A stretch of 26,838 nucleotides of DNA from Caryophanales bacterium UBA2253 (GTDB lineage Bacteria; Bacillota_I; Bacilli_A; ML615J-28; CAG-698): positions 1 through 26,838 of the forward strand of contig DDXT01000052.1 of the NCBI GenBank assembly GCA_002347755.1, written 5' to 3'. The notes under the pieces were generated by a model. That model was given only the letters and a program-made list of their open reading frames with translations. It did not search any database and had not been told where the DNA came from. The position numbers were made by a program, and so were the translations under genes. Below are positions 23,401 to 26,838 of this stretch, piece after piece; the stretch's first letter is position 1; every line of letters starts with the position of its first letter.

Positions 23401-25812
23401 CCGGGCACAACCAGTACCGCGGTAAGAAACTACGCCATCAAATTGGTTTGGAACGCGGCTTATCCGGGAAGCGGAGTCATCGTTGACGCCACTTTGCCTA
23501 CTCAGCCGGAAGGCGCGCCTAGCCCGGCCACCAACGGATTTGATGCCGTTAACATGACCGCTGCCTATTTAGCAGCCCTGACCTTTAAAGTTCAGTTTGT
23601 TTCAACCATAACCATCAAAGCACCGAAGATCGACCGCCCGGTTGCTTCCATCGCCAACAACATTTTGTCTTGGGGACAAGTCGAAGGCGCCGCAAGCTAT
23701 GACGTTTATGTTGACGGCGTTCTGGCGGTGGCGGGAGTCGGGGACTTGGTTCCTGACACCACTACTTACAAATACGCTCTACGTTTATTGAATCTGGACG
23801 GAAATGTCCATGTCATTCAAGTTCGCGCCATCGCCGCGGATCCGGTTGTTGGATCAACTTCCGTATTGTCTGATCCGGTCATCGTTCAATTCACTGCTCT
23901 CGCGACTCCGGAGAACGTTCAGCTTAACGGAACCGTTCTGTCCTGGAACCCGGTCAGATACGCGATCGGTTATAACATCTATGTCAATGACGTTTTGTTC
24001 GCAACATCATTGGCTTGCCAATTCGACCTTGTTGAAGCCTTTGGAGCTTCAACCAAATACGTTCAGGTCAAGGCCATTGCTGACCCGAATGACAATGTCA
24101 ACGTCGCTTCGGAAATTACCGAAAAACTTCCGTTTGGCGAGGCTACGGCCACTTATTTGACTTTGGCGCTGGAAACTCAGGGAGTTACTTACACCACTGT
24201 TGATGAATGGATGACTAAACGCAACGTCACCGTCGCAGCTGGCGGATTCGCCGGATCGACCCAAATCTTCGTTATTGAAGATGCCGTCAATTTCGCTACT
24301 TACGCCACTCCGACCGGGGTTGTCACCGCCAACGGAACCCTGTTGCTGTTTGCGGCCAACGGAACGCTCAAAGCCGTTCGGACCATCCTCGGAAAATTTG
24401 AATGGCTGTCCACCAACGATCCGCTTGTCACCAATGGCTGGAGAGTCGTTGATGCTTACACTGCCGGACGCGTCTATGCATCCGAACTGACAAGTTTGGT
24501 CGCTGAAGGCGATTACATCATTCTTTCGAACAATACCACTGCCAAACAAACCGGAGCCCAACTCAATCCTCGCGATTTCCTGGCTTATCATTTCCAAGGG
24601 TCATGGACTTTGGGATCGACCGAAATTTGGCGCGCTACCACTGTTGATACCTTCATCAACCCGGCAGCGGTCTCTTATTCGATTTCCACTTATCCGGTCA
24701 CTTCCTATATGGCATTGACCTTGGAAACTCAGCATGTCACTTACACAACCGTCGATGAATGGATGGTAAAACGCAACGTCACCGTCGCAGCTGGCGGATT
24801 CTCCGGATCGACCGAAATCTTCTACATTGAAGACGCCGTAAATTTTGCGACTTACGCCACTCCGACCGGGGTTGTCACCGCCAACGGAACCCTGTTGCTG
24901 TTTGCGGCCAACGGAACGCTCAAAGCCGTTCGGACCATCCTCGGAAAATTTGAATGGCTGTCCACCAACGATCCGCTCGTCACCAATGGCTGGAGAGTCG
25001 TTGATACTTACACCGCCGGACGGGTCTATGCATCCGAACTTGCGGGAATAGTCGCTGAAGGCGACTTCATTATCCTTTCGAACAGTTCAACTGCCAAACA
25101 AATCGGAGCCCAACTCAATCCTCGCGATTTCCTGGCTTATCATTTCCAAGGATCATGGACTTTGGGATCGACCGAAATTTGGCGCGCTACCACCGTTGAT
25201 ACCTTCATCAACCCAAGCGCAACCACCTACAGCGTTCTGTCTCTTCCTTACAAAAACGTATTGTCTTTGACTTTGGAAGATCAAGGCGTTACTTACACCA
25301 CTGTTGATGAATGGATGACTAAACGCAACGTCACCGTCGCAGCTGGCGGATTCGCCGGATCGACCCAAATCTTCGTTATTGAAGACGCCGTCAATTTCGC
25401 TACTTACGCCACTCCGACCAATGTTGTGACTGCCAACGGAACCTTCCTTTTGTTTGCGGCCAACGGAACGCTCAAAGCCGTTCGGACCATCCTCGGAAAA
25501 TACGAATGGCTGTCCACCAACGATCCGCTTGTCACCAATGGCTGGAGAATCGTTGATGCTTACACTGCCGGACGCGTCTATGCATCCGAACTGACAAGTT
25601 TGGTCGCTGAAGGCGATTACATCATTCTTTCGAACAATACCACTGCCAAACAAACCGGAGCCCAACTCAATCCTCGCGATTTCCTGGCTTATCATTTCCA
25701 AGGGTCATGGACTTTGGGATCGACCGAAATTTGGCGCGCTACCACTGTTGATACCTTCATCAACCCGGCAGCGGTCGCTAAAACGCTGAAGAAAGTGATC
25801 ATCACTTTTTAA
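20434..25812 (+). CDS. Giant multidomain surface lipoprotein with tandem repeats
   Basis: A 1792-residue lipoprotein. AAGGAGG at 20421 and the lipobox LVVGC (Cys23) fix the start at 20434; an upstream in-frame start at 20347 overlaps the promoter. Domains: three Ig-like repeats of about 83 residues of the DUF5011/HYR type (from 26, 112 and 194; motifs DTVAPVL, GYDK, VTVKATDKAGN); a Trp-rich unit (about 276-490); a beta-rich linker; two further units (about 646-800 and 826-1030); two fibronectin-III-like domains (about 1063-1157 and 1158-1237; LSWGQVEGAASYDVYVDG, LSWNPVRYAIGYNIYVND); and three 184-residue repeats to the C-terminus. There is no catalytic motif I recognise and no C-terminal anchor, so lipid attachment is its only anchor. 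Likely role: glycan capture or adhesion. It shares promoter architecture with the importer operon. Confidence 0.88.
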   Translation: MTNMKKFLFFGCLIVVAILVVGCKGDTVAPVLAIEDPTITHVVNADVDLLQGITATDNTDSAADIVIEISDFGGYDKDVVGSYDVTVKATDKAGNSVTQTITVTVTEAPVEDTVAPVLTIGTASITHQTNATVDLLEDVTATDDVDAAADITIEVSDFNGYDKSIAGTYVITVKATDQSGNFATGTITVVVKSDVLAPMLTSSVSDVIHIAGETVDLTRGLEGVDNVDGVNVIFTVSDLMAYNKEVPGEYTIEITMSDAAGNEAAPFSRTVIVQEGYARAEMTSFEGETIRYEALYNPQVLNGVTGTGYNSAYDGHYVNVLSKEYLEWLLAYAPERIGSGMGWNVIAVTDSSNKIVYVRHWNSGEAYKDESNNLVSIPAVDWCSGTVRTWTETVGEVTVGMSNAKYSAGEMGMMMANINKWVPENGHIFIFMNWTTIGKDASNNVISIANSADMPRSMGARYIMASDENGDDVMDYALGRDLFILNPELSDQDVRTSFDAANPFPIISVPSSRFITANGAWKNDYVKVVYLNEHDALNPFNPLSGITADDGKGTDITANVTYKTYRYQTTMLAYGLQTSLPITDPRWEENLGAENTWKLADNEVTVEQALNPVNDDYYFVVEYQVTANGHTDTAYRLIQIQAETPDYIELYGPTDSVFAETLGIQQRLDMNPNLSNFGAMNATEKGILYTANFFKAQTTLPVLTKGVAVVLDPYFRVQLIRVLNGAAFEMDATGTAKTTELTWTSADMLAGLGALVPAGGYIVIYPEGLDGAVLLKAMKAFYDYSFVGGEVTDVLPANGGSSVEMIIKEVKEVSTLIVNDVAPLISVNNASVNIAVIENSKDALVFSSAGGGAGFRLDVGKAYYFTKAQYAILAANAEVVASFTTGSPNKGTPWFRDGVIIVVDADGKFVQARLMTTSAAAEVKADGTVIFGNAACVAGTEADKAAAEATAAANLTWDLVIPNAANTIAHGPLANIQTVVPDGGAFFILPGTTSTAVRNYAIKLVWNAAYPGSGVIVDATLPTQPEGAPSPATNGFDAVNMTAAYLAALTFKVQFVSTITIKAPKIDRPVASIANNILSWGQVEGAASYDVYVDGVLAVAGVGDLVPDTTTYKYALRLLNLDGNVHVIQVRAIAADPVVGSTSVLSDPVIVQFTALATPENVQLNGTVLSWNPVRYAIGYNIYVNDVLFATSLACQFDLVEAFGASTKYVQVKAIADPNDNVNVASEITEKLPFGEATATYLTLALETQGVTYTTVDEWMTKRNVTVAAGGFAGSTQIFVIEDAVNFATYATPTGVVTANGTLLLFAANGTLKAVRTILGKFEWLSTNDPLVTNGWRVVDAYTAGRVYASELTSLVAEGDYIILSNNTTAKQTGAQLNPRDFLAYHFQGSWTLGSTEIWRATTVDTFINPAAVSYSISTYPVTSYMALTLETQHVTYTTVDEWMVKRNVTVAAGGFSGSTEIFYIEDAVNFATYATPTGVVTANGTLLLFAANGTLKAVRTILGKFEWLSTNDPLVTNGWRVVDTYTAGRVYASELAGIVAEGDFIILSNSSTAKQIGAQLNPRDFLAYHFQGSWTLGSTEIWRATTVDTFINPSATTYSVLSLPYKNVLSLTLEDQGVTYTTVDEWMTKRNVTVAAGGFAGSTQIFVIEDAVNFATYATPTNVVTANGTFLLFAANGTLKAVRTILGKYEWLSTNDPLVTNGWRIVDAYTAGRVYASELTSLVAEGDYIILSNNTTAKQTGAQLNPRDFLAYHFQGSWTLGSTEIWRATTVDTFINPAAVAKTLKKVIITF
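24157..24708 (+). repeat. Tandem repeat unit R1 (552 bp)
   Basis: First of three head-to-tail 184-codon units of the giant lipoprotein. Motifs include YTTVDEWMTKRNVTVAAGG, LLLFAANGTLKAVRTILGK, QLNPRDFLAYHFQGSWTLG and TTVDTFINP. Its start and end are identical in DNA to R3, and its middle to R2. Confidence 0.92.
24709..25260 (+). repeat. Tandem repeat unit R2 (552 bp)
   Basis: Second unit, exactly 552 bp after R1. It differs most at the edges (DEWMVKRN, AGIVAEGDFIILSNSST), while its central part matches R1 almost base for base. Confidence 0.92.
25261..25812 (+). repeat. Tandem repeat unit R3 (552 bp)
   Basis: Third unit, 552 bp after R2, ending at the stop codon with the short basic end AKTLKKVIITF. 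The stretch of about 224 bases from 25553 is identical to R1 from 24449. Confidence 0.92.
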
Positions 25813-25832
25813 GCAATGAAAAAGATTAAGTT

Positions 25833-25862
25833 GATAAGTCGAGGAGCAATCCTCGACTTATC
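25833..25862 (+). promoter_or_regulatory. Strong intercistronic hairpin
   Basis: A perfect 13-bp inverted repeat (GATAAGTCGAGGA / TCCTCGACTTATC) with a GCAA tetraloop, a GNRA-type loop that stabilises RNA hairpins. No T-run follows, so it is more likely an mRNA-processing or stabilising element, or a leaky terminator, between the giant lipoprotein and the DUF624 gene. Confidence 0.65.
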
Positions 25863-25883
25863 GCTAATCCCAAGGAGGCAAGA

Positions 25884-26549
25884 ATGAAATTCGAGAAACT
25901 ATACAATAGCAAATCCTATGTTTTTTTCGAAACTTTGTATCGTTTGATTATTCTCAATCTCATCTTTTTGATTTTTGTGGCCTTGGGATTGGTTGTTTTT
26001 TCCTTCATTCCGGCCGCCGTTGCTCTGATCGTGGTCCTTCGGTCCATGAACCATGAATTGGAGTTTCCGCTGGTCAAGACCTTTTATCGGGCGTTCATCG
26101 CCAATTTTAAAAGAACTTTGGGCCTCTCCGGCTTTTTTCTGCTTTTGGGAGCCGTTTTGATTTTCAACACTTATTTCTTTTATTTGGGATTTTTGGAATA
26201 TCAAGCCCTGGTCAATGAATTGATTTTCAATTTCTCCCTGATATTGGACGGCATCTTCGTCATTTCGCTGATCAATGCCTGTTTCATCCGGGTCTATTTC
26301 CCAAATCTTAACAATCGAAAAACCATCAAATACTCGTTCGTTCTGCTGAGGGCGGCTCCACTGCAGTTCATTTTGATATTCGCGATGGCGATCTTGTCGG
26401 TTTATGTGATCTACACGATCCCGATCATCACTTTGGCTTTATGGATGTCCCTTTGCTTCTATGTAATCAACCGGCTGTTAAAGAAAAAATATGAGCGTTT
26501 GGTCGCCTCCGGGGTAAAATCCCAAGAAGCGATGGATTTTGTGAGGTGA
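25884..26549 (+). CDS. DUF624 (YesL-like) membrane protein, copy 2
   Basis: A 221-residue membrane protein with AAGGAGG upstream of the ATG. About five hydrophobic segments (near residues 16-55, 77-100, 112-135, 155-175 and 176-195) and the pattern FFETLYRLIILNLIFLI followed by FIPAAVALIVVLR are typical of DUF624/YesL. It is clearly diverged from copy 1 at 3414. As there, it sits directly behind a surface lipoprotein gene, here after a stable hairpin. No importer permeases follow, which is unusual for this family; the region downstream is interrupted by an insertion sequence, so permease genes may once have been next. Function unknown. Confidence 0.75.
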   Translation: MKFEKLYNSKSYVFFETLYRLIILNLIFLIFVALGLVVFSFIPAAVALIVVLRSMNHELEFPLVKTFYRAFIANFKRTLGLSGFFLLLGAVLIFNTYFFYLGFLEYQALVNELIFNFSLILDGIFVISLINACFIRVYFPNLNNRKTIKYSFVLLRAAPLQFILIFAMAILSVYVIYTIPIITLALWMSLCFYVINRLLKKKYERLVASGVKSQEAMDFVR

Positions 26550-26628
26550 TTAACTATTATTAATCAAGAAGTATTTTTGCATACATGATAATGGTATGAC
26601 AAAAAACTCTCAAGATCTGAATTTTTTT

Positions 26629-26652
26629 AAAGGAGATTCGATGCGAAATTAA
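26629..26652 (+). pseudogene. Orphan ribosome binding site and start codon, probably cut by an insertion
   Basis: AAAGGAG (26629-26635) is correctly spaced before ATG at 26641, but the frame stops after three codons (ATG CGA AAT TAA), exactly where the end of the IS110-like element should lie. It looks like the first codons of a disrupted gene. What gene it was cannot be told. Confidence 0.4.
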
Positions 26653-26838
26653 GTTTTCCAATAATTATCGCCGAATAATTATTTTAGCAGAGCGGAATCG
26701 AAGACATTGTCAGGAGACTTTTCCAGAGCGAATATGGTGTTAACGAGTTTTCTTGCCACATGGGACAAAGCGACGTTGTGCGCTTTTCCCTCGTTTCTCT
26801 TCTTCCAATAGAAATCAGAAATCTGAGGATTATGAACG
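26653..26838 (-). mobile_element. IS110-family insertion sequence, partial (continues beyond the window)
   Basis: The element is recognised by its transposase C-terminus (26679-26838). The left boundary is an estimate based on the stop codon and the apparently interrupted start codon at 26641. A 9-bp hairpin (AATAATTAT / ATAATTATT, 26660-26683) overlaps the transposase stop. The terminal inverted repeats of most IS families are not expected here. Confidence 0.6.
26679..26838 (-). CDS. IS110-family transposase, C-terminal end
   Basis: The last 52 codons, truncated by the window edge. The reading VHNPQISDFYWKKRNEGK, then AHNVALSHVARKLVNTIFAL, matches the end of the Transposase_20 domain of IS110/IS116 enzymes (pattern NP-x-x-x-x-FY, GK, then A-x-x-x-x-ARKL). 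These DEDD recombinases use a bridge RNA to choose targets. Completeness cannot be judged here. Confidence 0.78.
   Translation of the reverse strand, partial: VHNPQISDFYWKKRNEGKAHNVALSHVARKLVNTIFALEKSPDNVFDSALLK

Noticed and set aside
24157..25812. The 552-bp repeats as a possible transposon duplication
   Set aside because: The units are in frame, contain no transposase, are bounded by codons of one continuous gene and have no terminal inverted repeats.
26550..26628. Possible promoter with TTGCAT and TATGAC before the orphan start codon
   Set aside because: The spacing between the two boxes is only 12 bases and no good alternative pairing is visible.

Overview
The window reads as one chromosomal glycan-utilisation locus from a low-to-moderate GC Gram-positive-type bacterium, probably a Bacillota or Mycoplasmatota relative. 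The support is strong AGGAGG-type ribosome binding sites, textbook TTGACT-17-TATAAT promoters, lipoproteins with a lipobox, an Lpl-type carbohydrate ABC importer without its own ATPase, DUF624/YesL proteins, cre-like boxes, and surface proteins ending in (Glu-Pro)n-Gly-Cys-membrane helix-Arg-Arg-Lys. TGA is used as a stop codon, often within ATGA overlaps, so this is not the Mycoplasma genetic code. The species cannot be fixed from the sequence.

Layout. (1) 161-1633, minus strand: a DUF4127 protein with a terminator behind it. (2) 1838-11962, plus strand: a ten-gene operon with a solute-binding lipoprotein, DUF624 protein, two permeases, a small membrane protein, a TIM-barrel protein, an unrecognised beta-rich protein (paralogue A), a GH84 beta-N-acetylglucosaminidase without signal peptide, NanE, and a regulator made of two GNAT acetyltransferase domains fused to a GntR/HutC repressor. 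A terminator and a new promoter follow. (3) 12081-20282, plus strand: five tightly coupled genes: a secreted GHL10-type glycoside hydrolase, paralogue B, a DUF4127 protein, a secreted phosphodiester glycosidase (NAGPA family) and another DUF4127 protein. (4) 20434-26549, plus strand: a 1792-residue repeat lipoprotein and a second DUF624 protein. (5) The right edge holds the C-terminal end of an IS110-family transposase on the minus strand, which appears to have landed just after a ribosome binding site and start codon.

Working model (inference). Surface-attached GHL10 and NAGPA enzymes and the giant lipoprotein act on an extracellular polymer rich in N-acetylated amino sugars, possibly phosphodiester-linked. 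Oligosaccharides enter through the Lpl-type importer. Cytosolic GH84 and NanE feed GlcNAc or ManNAc units into GlcNAc-6-phosphate metabolism, with the DUF4127 proteins and the A/B paralogues as uncharacterised partners. A HutC-type palindrome lies at the -35 region of operon 3, and weaker versions lie at the -35 boxes of the other two plus-strand promoters, so the GNAT-GntR fusion is a good candidate for a locus-wide regulator. No ABC ATPase, amino-sugar kinase, NagA or NagB is in the window.
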